A stretch of DNA of 64,000 nucleotides from Sulfurospirillum sp. UCH001 (GCF_001548035.1 NZ_AP014723.1:1674001-1738000), one strand, 5' to 3'; positions 28,244-36,568 are shown, counted from the first letter of the stretch. A program made the numbers and translations. Notes: a model not told the origin generated them from the letters alone.

Positions 28244-29461
28244 TTATTTAAAAAGTACTGAAAAGCTATTCCATCCATTTTGACACGTAAGTCTTAACCT
28301 AAAGCCATGCTTTTCAACGATTTTTTTGACAATGCTTAGCCCCAAACCAAACCCTTCCACACCTCTAGCCGCATCGCCTTGGGCAAATGGCTCGCAGTAG
28401 TATTCGAGTGGATGTTCAAGCGCTTCTCCCCTGCTTTTAACGCTGATGGTGCGCTCTTTCACTTCAAGGAGTATAGGCTTTTCTATGCCGTATTTTAGGG
28501 CATTGTCTATGAGATTTTTAAGCGCAATACTTAGGTAATTAAGATCGCCTTTTATCTCAAAGCTCTCTTCCACGTGAAGCTCTACCAAACTTTCATCTTC
28601 AATGAGTGCGCGAGAGAGTGACTCTGAGATGAGTGTTTCTGCATCAAAAGTGGCTAAAGTTAACTGTTCCATATTGGCATTGAGTCTTTCAATGTCTAAG
28701 AGTTCTTTGGTAAGCTCATCAACTTGAGTGATGGCCTTTTTAAGGCTTTGCTGATACTTACCCTCGCCTAGCATCTCTAATGCCAATTTGGACTTAGCAA
28801 GCGGCGTTCTTAGCTCATGCCCAATGTCACGAAGTAAGCGTTGACGCGAGAAGATAAGTGCTTCAATGTTAGAAGCCATCGCATTAAAGGTATTGGAGAG
28901 TGTGTCTAGCTCTTTTGAGCCAAAGCGTTTCATACGCACATCTAAAGCGCCTTCACCAAAGGATTTTAACGTAAGGTTGATCTGTTTTAGAGGAAGAAGA
29001 AGTCTTACAATGAGCAAGAAAATCACAACAAGCACGAAAATATCGGCAACGATAAAGTAGGTTACCATCCCTTGAGCGAAAACGCCCTCTTCTTGGTTTT
29101 TATCGCGTATGAGCAGGCTTTCATCCAAATAACTCAGCAACAAAAAGTATTGACCTTTGGCATCGACTATGATTTTGACTTCACCAAAAGAGCTACTTTT
29201 TTCATACACACTTCTAGAAGTTTCTAATACTCGAGAAGGCTCTGGTATCACTTCAAAGTTAAAGGTTTGAAGCCTTTTGGTAAGGGCTGTTTGATCGTTA
29301 TTGGCAAGGTCGCGAAAGAGTTCAGTGGAAGCTTGTAGGTACTTCTCTTTTAATAACATTTCCATTTTTGATTGAGTGAGTTGACTGGTTTCGCGTGAGA
29401 CAAAGAGCATCAATGAGAGGCTGACTAAAAAGAGTAAAAAGAGCTTCGTAAAAATGGACAT
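28244..29461 (-). CDS. Sensor histidine kinase (ArsS-like) of the SHP/DHC operon
   Basis: 405 residues: TM1 about 4-20, periplasmic sensor of about 110 residues, TM2 about 133-155, HAMP, HisKA with phospho-His in RDIGHELRTPLAKSKLAL, N-box NLIDNALKYG and G-box GFGLGLSIVKK. The HisKA style resembles the ArsS group of Campylobacterota. Last gene of a six-gene operon with two haem proteins, a cytochrome b, a Spy-like protein and its regulator, so the signal is probably redox- or envelope-related (inference). Confidence 0.9.
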   Translation of the reverse strand: MSIFTKLFLLFLVSLSLMLFVSRETSQLTQSKMEMLLKEKYLQASTELFRDLANNDQTALTKRLQTFNFEVIPEPSRVLETSRSVYEKSSSFGEVKIIVDAKGQYFLLLSYLDESLLIRDKNQEEGVFAQGMVTYFIVADIFVLVVIFLLIVRLLLPLKQINLTLKSFGEGALDVRMKRFGSKELDTLSNTFNAMASNIEALIFSRQRLLRDIGHELRTPLAKSKLALEMLGEGKYQQSLKKAITQVDELTKELLDIERLNANMEQLTLATFDAETLISESLSRALIEDESLVELHVEESFEIKGDLNYLSIALKNLIDNALKYGIEKPILLEVKERTISVKSRGEALEHPLEYYCEPFAQGDAARGVEGFGLGLSIVKKIVEKHGFRLRLTCQNGWNSFSVLFK

Positions 29462-29462
29462 T

Positions 29463-30134
29463 TTAACCTACCATTTTGTAGCCAATACCCCAAACGGATT
29501 TGATGTATTTTGGATTTTTCGGATCATCGCCTATTTTAGCGCGTAAGTTGCTGATGTGCATATCGACGGTGCGATCTTTGGAGTTGTAACCGATGCCATT
29601 GATGGCATTAAAAATCACTTCGCGTGAAAAAACTTTGCCTTGATTAGAAAGGAGTAAAAGCAAGATGTCAAACTCTATTTTGGTAAGATCGAGCGCATAG
29701 CCTTCCAAAGAGACTTCCATTTTCGCTTCATCAATTTCAAAATCCCCTATTTTCTTTTTTGCAGGAACGTTTCTTCTAAGATAGGAGTTGATTTTTAAAA
29801 CGAGTTCACGTGGTTCATAAGGCTTTGCGAGGTAATCATCGGCTCCCACGCCATAGCCTAAGATTTTATCGCTGAGTTCATTGCGAGCGGAAGAGATGAT
29901 GATGTGCGCATCACTCATGGAGCGAATCTCTTTGCAGACATCGAAACCATCCATTTGAGGAAGCATCAAATCCAGCACGATGATTTTATACTCACTTAGA
30001 TGGTTTTTAAGATATGCAAGTGCCTCTTTAGGTTTGTCAAACGCTTGAACATCAAAGTCATAGTTTTGCAGATAATCTGCTATAAGTGAGCTCATCTCCA
30101 AATCATCTTCAATAAGTAGAATTTTTTCGCTCAT
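29463..30134 (-). CDS. OmpR-family response regulator of the SHP/DHC operon
   Basis: 223 residues: receiver domain with phospho-Asp in IIVLDLMLPQMDGF, conserved Ser (ISSARN) and Lys (YLAKPYEPRE), then a winged-helix DNA-binding domain (VFSREVIFNAINGIGY and VDMHISNLRAKIG). ATG at 30134 overlaps the upstream stop (ATGA); a GTG at 30146 is less likely. Candidate target sites are the GTCAAT-type repeats at 32634-32661 in front of the operon (inference). Confidence 0.92.
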   Translation of the reverse strand: MSEKILLIEDDLEMSSLIADYLQNYDFDVQAFDKPKEALAYLKNHLSEYKIIVLDLMLPQMDGFDVCKEIRSMSDAHIIISSARNELSDKILGYGVGADDYLAKPYEPRELVLKINSYLRRNVPAKKKIGDFEIDEAKMEVSLEGYALDLTKIEFDILLLLLSNQGKVFSREVIFNAINGIGYNSKDRTVDMHISNLRAKIGDDPKNPKYIKSVWGIGYKMVG

Positions 30135-30505
30135 TCGACTTCCCACTCTTCAAGATTGTGTGCAAATTTTTTGCGTTGCTCGTTATTTAAGAGATTGTGC
30201 ATCTGGACTAAAAAACGACTCTCTATGGCATTGGCTTTTTGGAAAATCGATTCATTGATTTTTTGAACATCTTCTTCATTTAACACTTCGCGTGTTAGCA
30301 AACGCTCTTTTTCATCTTCCATTTTCTCTTTAAACTCACGAAAAGTCTTAATCTCCACACGGTACTGTTTTATCATACTTTTCGCGATCTCTTTTTGCTC
30401 CGATGTCAATTCCAAATAGGAGAGATCTTTGCTCAAATGGTGCTCTTTTTTACCATCACTGGCATACAAAGAAAATGCAAGAAAAAAGATAAGAAGTAGT
30501 TTCAT
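30131..30505 (-). CDS. Spy/CpxP-like small periplasmic protein
   Basis: 124 residues: signal peptide (FFLAFSLYAS, cleavage near 16), then an almost wholly helical charged protein with LTSEQKEIAKSMIKQY and NLLNNEQRKKFAHNLEEW, echoing the LTxxQ repeats of Spy/CpxP. Such proteins act as periplasmic chaperones or as inhibitors of the cognate sensor kinase. Its place directly before the regulator and kinase fits a feedback role. Starts one base after the cytochrome b gene stop. Confidence 0.75.
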   Translation of the reverse strand: MKLLLIFFLAFSLYASDGKKEHHLSKDLSYLELTSEQKEIAKSMIKQYRVEIKTFREFKEKMEDEKERLLTREVLNEEDVQKINESIFQKANAIESRFLVQMHNLLNNEQRKKFAHNLEEWEVE

Positions 30506-31609
30506 TTACAACCTTTTGATGTCTCGATTATTTAAGAGTCCATTTTCAATATTAGCATGGCATGCCTTACAATTGGATGGTTTACCAATATCTGCCCTCT
30601 CATAAACAGCCTTATCAATCTTTTTGTGTCGATTTTTCCAAAAAGGTGTTTCGGTAATAGCGAGATACGTTTGATCACTCTTCAAACTTGCCATAATACG
30701 CAAAGAAGACTCTTTAGTGGAAGACTCCGCACTGTTTTTCACTAAAAATTCTTTGATGGAGAGTGTTGTTTTTTCATCCAAAGAAGCATCATCACCAAAG
30801 TGATTTTCCAAATTATCCATCATGCTTACCCACGACTTTTGAGGCAATAAGAAGGGAGGAAAGAGCGTATGACAACTGATACACTCTTTGTAAAACGCAT
30901 TGTTCTCTTTGGCATAGTCCATTTTAACATTGCCATCAGCGATCAAAAGACTATTGGGCATTACCAACATATAAACAAATGCAAAAAGGGAAAGTCCAAG
31001 TGCTAGAACACCATAAATTTTTTGAACAAGAGTGAGTTTTAATCCCTCTTCATTGCTTGGTTTATAGCCATCGACCATCGACTCTAACGCACGTGATTTA
31101 TGCATAATTTTATCGAGTAATACTCCTGCGATGTGCGCAAAGATAACCGCCATAAGGGCATTGGAAAAAAATTCATGTACCTCTTTAAAAAGCTTCATAT
31201 CACGAAATAGCGTGTGGTTCATAAAAGCAAACACACCCATACCCTCTTTAACACCATACGTTAAAGCCCCTGTAATGACCGCTAAAAAGGTTAAAACGAT
31301 CATCGCAATGATGGCATAACTAGACGCTGGATTGTGTCCGATGTACTCTTTTTTGTTGCCAAAAATGGTGAGCATATACTCTTTGAGATCTTTGAGATTG
31401 AAATTAAAATCTTTAAAGTTTGAGTACTTTACATCCATCAAGCCCCATACGATTCTAAAAAGAAAAAGTAGTGCTAGCGTATAGCCTAAGGCTACGTGTA
31501 AGGTAAGGAGTCTTTTGACTTCAGGCGTTAAAAACACCGCCAACATCATGACCATTAAAAGCGCATGGGAAAGCCTTGTATAAAGCCCCCAAACTAAGAT
31601 TTTTTTCAT
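30506..31609 (-). CDS. Cytochrome b561-type membrane protein fused to a dihaem cytochrome c (DHC) domain
   Basis: About 367 residues. The N-terminal 200 residues form a cytochrome b561/Ni-Fe-hydrogenase b-type membrane domain (LYTRLSHALL, LLTLHVALGY, VHEFFSNALM and FAHIAGVLL provide haem-b histidines). After a further TM (about 205-225) a DHC-like periplasmic domain carries two CxxCH sites (ECISCH, NCKACH). It should move electrons between the quinone pool and periplasmic haem proteins. ATG 31609 has GGGAG 6 nt upstream and overlaps the DHC stop (ATGA); the TTG two codons earlier has no spacing. Confidence 0.87.
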   Translation of the reverse strand: MKKILVWGLYTRLSHALLMVMMLAVFLTPEVKRLLTLHVALGYTLALLFLFRIVWGLMDVKYSNFKDFNFNLKDLKEYMLTIFGNKKEYIGHNPASSYAIIAMIVLTFLAVITGALTYGVKEGMGVFAFMNHTLFRDMKLFKEVHEFFSNALMAVIFAHIAGVLLDKIMHKSRALESMVDGYKPSNEEGLKLTLVQKIYGVLALGLSLFAFVYMLVMPNSLLIADGNVKMDYAKENNAFYKECISCHTLFPPFLLPQKSWVSMMDNLENHFGDDASLDEKTTLSIKEFLVKNSAESSTKESSLRIMASLKSDQTYLAITETPFWKNRHKKIDKAVYERADIGKPSNCKACHANIENGLLNNRDIKRL

Positions 31610-32061
31610 TTCCAACTCCCGTAATTTGGAATGACTATAGCTCGTTCGCTGTAACTGCCTTTATCAGCCGTCGTATGGCATGCCATACAATTTGCAAGTG
31701 AGCCAACCTCTTTTTGCTCTATCAGATTGGGTGTGATTTTACGGTGCTCTTTAATAAAATAAGGCGACTTGGTAATTTGCATCGTGGTGTTATTTGCCGT
31801 TATTTTACCACTTCCTGCATTGGTAACAAGATAGTTCAATATCTGCTCACTCTCTACTTTGCCCAAAGAAGCGTCTGTTCCAAAGTGATCGCTCAAGTTT
31901 GTCATCACTTTTTCCCAAGAAACTTTATTTAAAAGAGCGGGTTGATAACCAAAGTGACAACTGGCACACTCCTTTTGATACTGTGCATTATTGGCGGGTG
32001 CGACACTACCCGCAAAGGCGACGCTTAGTCCAAGTGCTGTCATTAAAAGTATCTTTTTCAT
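31606..32061 (-). CDS. Periplasmic dihaem cytochrome c (DHC)
   Basis: 151 residues with a Sec signal peptide (LGLSVAFA) and two haem-c sites, ECASCH near residue 34 and NCMACH near 131. It is clearly related to the C-terminal domain of the following cytochrome b fusion (both share SWEKV/SWVSM and HFG-DASL stretches), so the fusion probably arose by duplication. In Rhodobacter and Shewanella DHC is the redox partner of SHP, encoded upstream here. The ATG at 32061 has AAGGA; a longer frame to 32100 is not needed. Confidence 0.88.
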   Translation of the reverse strand: MKKILLMTALGLSVAFAGSVAPANNAQYQKECASCHFGYQPALLNKVSWEKVMTNLSDHFGTDASLGKVESEQILNYLVTNAGSGKITANNTTMQITKSPYFIKEHRKITPNLIEQKEVGSLANCMACHTTADKGSYSERAIVIPNYGSWK

Positions 32062-32155
32062 CTTTATTCCTTTATTGAATTCTGCCGATGCAATCGGCAA
32101 GCTTTAGTACCTCAGCGGTTAGCGTAGTCAAAAGAGCTTTGCTTTTTTGACGTGT

Positions 32156-32177
32156 ATAGACTTTGATAAAAGTCTAT
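32156..32177 (-). promoter_or_regulatory. Intercistronic hairpin between shp and dhc
   Basis: Perfect 9-bp inverted repeat ATAGACTTT / AAAGTCTAT with a 4-nt loop, overlapping the SHP stop codon. A second imperfect stem lies at 32127-32151. Neither has a good T-tail, so they may stabilise or process the upstream message rather than terminate it. Confidence 0.5.
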
Positions 32178-32590
32178 TGTGTGATGATGTAGGTTAATAC
32201 ATCACCTTTTTCAAGTGCCGTTCCCTCTCTGGCAAACACATCGTTAAAGTTACGTCTGAGCCACTTTTCGACCTCAGCAACATCGGTTAGTCTGGTTACA
32301 TTTACAGAGGGAGCCAGTGCGGTAATGGGTTTATTGGTATTGATATTTTGCCCGCCTTTTTTAAGGTCATTTGAGTGGCATGTCACACAACTCATTTCTG
32401 TTCCTTTTTTGCCTGTATGTTTAGAGAAAAAAAGCGCTTCGCCCCTTTTTGCATCAAAACCTGTAAAGTTTGGATTTGTTGCTTTTGCTTCTGCATTTAA
32501 GCCCTCCATATAAGCTTTCATAGGGGCATTAAATTCCTTTGCATGGCTGAGTGTGAGTGCCAAAAGTATAAAACAGAGTGTTTTTTTCAT
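32174..32590 (-). CDS. Monohaem cytochrome SHP-like (DUF1924)
   Basis: 138 residues with signal peptide (LLALTLSHA) and one CxxCH (SCVTCHSNDLKKGG, Cys near 68). The family is the sphaeroides haem protein, a class of high-spin c-type cytochrome known to bind oxygen or NO and to partner DHC and a cytochrome b. First gene of the operon shp-dhc-cytb-spy-regulator-kinase. A 112-nt divergent region separates it from a lipoprotein gene and holds candidate operator repeats. Confidence 0.85.
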   Translation of the reverse strand: MKKTLCFILLALTLSHAKEFNAPMKAYMEGLNAEAKATNPNFTGFDAKRGEALFFSKHTGKKGTEMSCVTCHSNDLKKGGQNINTNKPITALAPSVNVTRLTDVAEVEKWLRRNFNDVFAREGTALEKGDVLTYIITQ

Positions 32591-32633
32591 GATCTCTCCT
32601 TGTTTATTAACAGTGAAATGTTAAAATAACTCT

Positions 32634-32661
32634 GTCAATTTCATATTGACGTTATCTTGAC
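32634..32661 (-). promoter_or_regulatory. Candidate operator of the SHP operon
   Basis: Inverted repeat GTCAAT-N5-ATTGAC (32634-32650) followed by a further copy, ATCTTGAC at 32654-32661, spaced 11 bp from the ATATTGAC. An 11-bp period is typical of tandem OmpR-family sites. It lies 44-71 bp upstream of the SHP start and also upstream of the divergent lipoprotein. Confidence 0.4.
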
Positions 32662-32690
32662 ACTTTCTTTACAAAAATTAAGGACTCCTC

Positions 32691-33173
32691 ATGCGTCAAA
32701 CATTGTCGATACTTCTTTTTTTTCTCATGCTCATTTTCAGCGGATGTGCCCCAAAAGAGGTCAATTTAGCAACAATTAATCCCGTCTTTAAACCTATGCC
32801 AAATCAAATCATTGCTGTCTATAATCAAGACCAAGACACCATTATATTTCATGAATTTTCATTGAAAAATGCTGTATTGGTTGAACAAACATGGGGAAAG
32901 GTACTTCCATTCCGTGTAGAATTTATGGATTTATGGGTTACGGGATTGGGTCACGATATTCGTCGTCTCACCAATGGACATGCTGAAACCATCAAAGATG
33001 CACTCATGTATGATGCCGCCTTACAAGGGATGCAAACACTTCATATCAACCAAAGAGACTATATTATTAACTACGAATTTGCACGAGACATGGTCACAGC
33101 CATTGACCACTATGAAGAGAAAATCAAGCGCTATGAAAGAGACAGAGAGTTTCCGTATCTTCTAAGACGCTAA
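32691..33173 (+). CDS. Putative lipoprotein of unknown function
   Basis: 160 residues with a lipobox (IFSGCAPKE, lipidated Cys at 19), then a mixed domain with no recognised family and a charged helical C-terminus (HYEEKIKRYERDREF). Asp/Glu is absent at +2 of the mature protein (Ala), so outer-membrane sorting is likely. Transcribed divergently from the SHP operon; no functional link is evident. Confidence 0.72.
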   Translation: MRQTLSILLFFLMLIFSGCAPKEVNLATINPVFKPMPNQIIAVYNQDQDTIIFHEFSLKNAVLVEQTWGKVLPFRVEFMDLWVTGLGHDIRRLTNGHAETIKDALMYDAALQGMQTLHINQRDYIINYEFARDMVTAIDHYEEKIKRYERDREFPYLLRR

Positions 33174-33245
33174 AAGCTGTTTAGCTCTTTTTGAGGCAAT
33201 ATAAGGCATACTTATACCAATCATATAAAAAAAAGAGAGAATACG

Positions 33246-33584
33246 ATGCAACTACCTGCTTGTCCTAAATGTAATTGTGAATATACTTATGAAGATGGTG
33301 AGATGATTATCTGCCCTGAATGTGCTCATGAATGGTCTAAAAATACCGCTTCAAATGAAGAGTCCGCTAGTGTTATTAAAGATGCGCATGGCACAATCCT
33401 TAACGATGGTGACACCGTTGTAGTCATCAAAGATTTAAAACTCAAAGGCTCATCTGCGGTTATTAAAGGCGGCACCAAAGTTAAAAATATCCGTCTGAAC
33501 TATGAGAGTGACCATAACCTCGACTGCAAAGTTGATGGTATTGGCGCAATGGGTCTTAAATCTGAGTTTGTGAAAAAAGCATAA
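33246..33584 (+). CDS. yjdM: Zinc-ribbon protein YjdM (formerly PhnA)
   Basis: 112 residues: an N-terminal four-Cys zinc ribbon ([12 protein letters not shown] and [10 protein letters not shown]) and the C-terminal PhnA domain ([26 protein letters not shown]). Despite the old name it is not a proven phosphonate enzyme and its function is unresolved. Single-gene unit, followed by a strong terminator hairpin. Confidence 0.92.
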   Translation: MQLPACPKCNCEYTYEDGEMIICPECAHEWSKNTASNEESASVIKDAHGTILNDGDTVVVIKDLKLKGSSAVIKGGTKVKNIRLNYESDHNLDCKVDGIGAMGLKSEFVKKA

Positions 33585-33596
33585 GGATTTTGAGAC

Positions 33597-33637
33597 GAAT
33601 TTGCGAAGGTTTAGTGATTCTAAACCTTCACAAATTC
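33597..33637. terminator. Bidirectional terminator between yjdM and azlD
   Basis: Long hairpin: 7 bp (GAATTTG / CAAATTC), one C-A mismatch, then 10 bp (GAAGGTTTAG / CTAAACCTTC), loop TGATT. Placed between convergent genes. Confidence 0.7.
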
Positions 33638-33651
33638 AACGATAAAAGCGT

Positions 33652-33975
33652 TTAAAAAACCTTTTGAATTAAGACCATATAAGTTAGTGTTGCGACAAAA
33701 ATGCTTAAGAGAGCGTTTTTAAACTTGACGTGTAAAATAATCGCAACACACACACCAATAATCTCAGCCAAACCATACGGATAACTCTCCCATTTAACAT
33801 CTTTGAGAGCATAAAACACTAAAATCACCATAATCATCAAAGGCATATTGAGCTCAATGTACTTTATAAGCGGTGAAGGTTCACGCGTACGGAAAAGTAA
33901 AAATGGAATAATACGTGTCGCATACGTCGCTAATGTTGCTACGATAATGCTTCCGATGATATAACTACTTTCCAT
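33652..33975 (-). CDS. azlD: AzlD family branched-chain amino-acid exporter, small subunit
   Basis: 107 residues with four hydrophobic segments and the AzlD pattern ATYATRIIPFLLF near the N-terminus. AzlD partners AzlC in export of branched-chain amino acids. Starts at ATG 33975 inside the end of azlC (11-bp overlap); AGGAG lies upstream. Confidence 0.87.
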   Translation of the reverse strand: MESSYIIGSIIVATLATYATRIIPFLLFRTREPSPLIKYIELNMPLMIMVILVFYALKDVKWESYPYGLAEIIGVCVAIILHVKFKNALLSIFVATLTYMVLIQKVF

Positions 33976-34639
33976 TTTCCATACTCCTTTTAAACACAAT
34001 CAATACAAACGCGGCTAAACACAATGATAAAATCAACATCTTTTGTGGTGGAAATAAAATCATACCAAACAACCCGATGATAAGGGCAACAAAAAAAGGC
34101 TTATGCAGTCTATTTTTCTTATACAGTTCGATAGAAAGTACCACAAAAAGCGCCGTTAAAGAGAACTCTATCCCTTCATAATTAAAAGGTAAGACATTGC
34201 CTAAAAGTGCACCTACAACACTTCCTATAATCCAATAACACTGATTTAAAAATGTAATCCAAAGGTATACTTTTTCACGATTTGCTTCTGGAACATCACT
34301 CGTTTTTAAGAGAGCAAAGGTCTCATCAGTAAGCCCAAAAATAAGATAGTTCTTTTTCCATGAAAAATCTTTAAATGCAGAAATCATTGAAAGTCCATAG
34401 AACGTATGACGAAGATTGAGTAAAAACGTCGCAATACCTATCTCTAAAATGGTGGCTTGTGAAGCAAAAAGAGTCAGCGCTAAAAACTGACCTGATCCCG
34501 CAAAGATAAAGACACTCATAAAAAAAGCATAATACCATGGAATGAGAAGCTTTGAAAGCAGTAATCCAAATGCCATACCAAGGGGGATATATCCCATCAT
34601 AACAGGAATTGTAAGTTTAAAAATAGCCAAAAAATTCAT
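33965..34639 (-). CDS. azlC: AzlC family branched-chain amino-acid exporter, large subunit
   Basis: 224 residues, about six or seven hydrophobic segments; typical AzlC stretches are YIPLGMAFGLLL, FIFAGSGQFLA and NLRHTFYGLSM, with LTDETFAL in a loop. It lies 21 bp after a small membrane-protein gene that itself follows flgG, so it may be transcribed with the flagellar rod genes or from its own promoter in that gap. Confidence 0.9.
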   Translation of the reverse strand: MNFLAIFKLTIPVMMGYIPLGMAFGLLLSKLLIPWYYAFFMSVFIFAGSGQFLALTLFASQATILEIGIATFLLNLRHTFYGLSMISAFKDFSWKKNYLIFGLTDETFALLKTSDVPEANREKVYLWITFLNQCYWIIGSVVGALLGNVLPFNYEGIEFSLTALFVVLSIELYKKNRLHKPFFVALIIGLFGMILFPPQKMLILSLCLAAFVLIVFKRSMENGK

Positions 34640-34660
34640 AGGTTTTCTTTTAGGTGTAAA

Positions 34661-34831
34661 TTATTTTTTAATATAACGATCCAAATACTTCTGTGTCGCA
34701 TTCGTATCGTTTGCCTTTTGATGTTTTTCAGATGGAGAACTCATATTTTTTGCAGTTGGATCATTAAAATAGAGCTGATCGATCGCGACAATAATCGCGA
34801 CCAAGATCAGAATTGGAACCAGTATCAGCAT
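34661..34831 (-). CDS. Small membrane protein downstream of flgG
   Basis: 56-codon gene (MLILVPILILVAIIVAIDQ, then a polar tail ending RYIKK). One N-terminal transmembrane helix of about 17 residues is followed by a 38-residue polar tail, a single-span topology. The ATG lies 7 nt after the flgG stop, so translational coupling is likely; no strong Shine-Dalgarno is visible. I do not recognise a family. It could be a flagellum-associated accessory or simply an orphan small protein. Confidence 0.6.
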   Translation of the reverse strand: MLILVPILILVAIIVAIDQLYFNDPTAKNMSSPSEKHQKANDTNATQKYLDRYIKK

Positions 34832-34838
34832 ATCAAAC

Positions 34839-35627
34839 TTATTGTTTCAAGGCATTAACAGTTTGAAGCATTTCATCACTGGTCGTAATCGCTTTTGAAT
34901 TCGCTTCATAAGCACGTTGCCCTGTAATAAGATCTGTCATCTCTTCAACCAACTGAACGTTACTCATTTCAACAAAATTTTGTCTGGTTTGTCCTAAACC
35001 ATTAAGACCTGGATTACTTACAATTGGATCACCAGATGCTGTGGTGTTAATAAAGTTATTATCACCTAAAGAGTGTAGACCTGCTGGGTTGATGAAGTTT
35101 GCTAATTCAATTTGTCCAATTTGTTGTGTCGCTGTTGCTCCTGCTTGAAGAACAGAAACCATACCATCCACACCAATCGTAATTTGTGTTGCATCTGCTG
35201 GAATAACAAGCTGAGGAATAAGTTGGTAACCATCGCTGTTGATGACATTTCCATCAGCATCAAGTTTAAACGAACCGTTTCTGGTATACCCAGTTGTGCC
35301 ATCTGGAAGCAAAATTTGGAAAAAACCATTTCCAGTAATTGCCATATCTAAAGAATTACCTGTCTCTTTAAAGTTACCCTGTGTGAACATCTTGGCAATG
35401 GCCGTTGGACGAACACCAAGACCCACTTCAATACCTGTTGGAGAAACAGATGTACCACTGGTTGATGTTCCAGCATATGTCATGGTTTGATACATCAAAT
35501 CCGCAAACTCAGCACGTTGTTTTTTATAACCAATCGTATTTACGTTTGAGATGTTGTTTGAGGTCGTATCGATTTGCGTTTGTTGTGCGATCATTCCCGT
35601 TGCAGCAGTATACAGTGATCGAATCAT
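34839..35627 (-). CDS. flgG: Flagellar distal rod protein FlgG
   Basis: 262 residues, exact FlgG length. N-terminal rod signature (MIRSLYTAATGMIAQQ, SNNISNVNTIGYKKQRAEF) and C-terminal helix (NVQLVEEMTDLITGQRAYEA, NALKQ) are intact, with NGFFQILLPDGTTGYTRNG in the core. Builds the distal rod connecting basal body and hook. Follows flgF by 32 bp in one operon. Confidence 0.96.
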   Translation of the reverse strand: MIRSLYTAATGMIAQQTQIDTTSNNISNVNTIGYKKQRAEFADLMYQTMTYAGTSTSGTSVSPTGIEVGLGVRPTAIAKMFTQGNFKETGNSLDMAITGNGFFQILLPDGTTGYTRNGSFKLDADGNVINSDGYQLIPQLVIPADATQITIGVDGMVSVLQAGATATQQIGQIELANFINPAGLHSLGDNNFINTTASGDPIVSNPGLNGLGQTRQNFVEMSNVQLVEEMTDLITGQRAYEANSKAITTSDEMLQTVNALKQ

Positions 35628-35659
35628 TTTTCTTCCTTCTTTAGTTTCTTAATTATTTA

Positions 35660-36463
35660 TTAGGCTTTAGTTGAAGCTAGTTTCGAAATAGCTTCTGAGT
35701 TAAGATCGTTCATATGTGACTTCATCACTTTTTGATACATATCTACAAATCTATTGGTTTCAATCAAATTAACCATTTCACTCACAGGATTGACATTGCT
35801 GGTTTCAAGAAAACCTTGTGAAACAAAATTACCATCTTCTAATTGGGTGACTTCTTCAAGACTTTTGTATTTATAGAAACTTGTTCCCTCTTTTAACAAT
35901 GACTTAATATCATCGCTTCGAACAATCATCAAGTTTCCAATTTGATCTTCTCGGTTATAAAGACCGCCACTTTGATCGACTCTTAGCTCGCCATCATCTG
36001 GGATTGTTATATATTGTTGATTTTGAAAATAGGTTGCTGGCAATACTGGATAACCTTCTTTAGTGGTTAAAACACCTTCATTGTTGAGCGTAAACGAACC
36101 ATTTTGTGTTAGGCGAATACCATTAGGAGTCTCCACCATAAAAAATGCATCTTCACGTTTGAGTGCAAAATCAAAAGGGTTACCTGTATTTTTAATACCA
36201 CCTTGTTGATACTTCACATATTCTTCTACAACTTGAGGTACTCTTACCCCTACAGCATTGATAAATTTACTTGCCTCTTTTGTGTTGTCTTTGATAGGCA
36301 TTTCATCTTTGTATTCTTGAAAAATACGTTTGAAATCACCCACAACAACATCATCTCTTTTAAATGCTGTGGTATTTAAATTGGCAAGATTATTAGAAAT
36401 TAGGTCGAGTTTATTAAACTGTGTGACCATCGCTCCAGTAACGCTATAATAGCTGCTTTGCAT
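35660..36463 (-). CDS. flgF: Flagellar rod protein FlgF-like
   Basis: 267 residues. It has the rod/hook family N-terminus (MQSSYYSVTGAMVTQFNKLD, SNNLANLNTTAFKRDD), central TQNGSFTLNNEGVLTTKEGYPV, and C-terminal helix EMVNLIETNRFVDMYQKVMK. Being upstream of FlgG and less conserved fits FlgF (proximal rod). ATG 36463 is chosen over a GTG four codons earlier. A sigma54-type promoter lies about 40 bp upstream. Confidence 0.87.
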   Translation of the reverse strand: MQSSYYSVTGAMVTQFNKLDLISNNLANLNTTAFKRDDVVVGDFKRIFQEYKDEMPIKDNTKEASKFINAVGVRVPQVVEEYVKYQQGGIKNTGNPFDFALKREDAFFMVETPNGIRLTQNGSFTLNNEGVLTTKEGYPVLPATYFQNQQYITIPDDGELRVDQSGGLYNREDQIGNLMIVRSDDIKSLLKEGTSFYKYKSLEEVTQLEDGNFVSQGFLETSNVNPVSEMVNLIETNRFVDMYQKVMKSHMNDLNSEAISKLASTKA

Positions 36464-36501
36464 TGTTTTTCCCACTATTTTTAAAATCTTTCCCTAGTTA
36501 A

Positions 36502-36517
36502 AGCAACTCCTGTTCCA
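36502..36517 (-). promoter_or_regulatory. Sigma54 (RpoN) promoter of flgF-flgG
   Basis: On the minus strand TGGAACAGGAGTTGCT: GG and GC are 10 nt apart and the hexamers match TGGCAC-N5-TTGCW with one change. Rod genes are class 2 RpoN-dependent genes in Campylobacterota, so position and family agree. Confidence 0.75.
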
Positions 36518-36562
36518 CTTTATAAAATAACCGTATTCAATGATATTTAAAAAAAAACTCGG

Positions 36563-36568
36563 TATAAT
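36563..36568 (+). promoter_or_regulatory. Probable -10 element of rpoD
   Basis: Exact TATAAT about 72 nt upstream of rpoD, after an A/T-rich tract; no clear -35, which is normal for Campylobacterota promoters. Confidence 0.45.
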
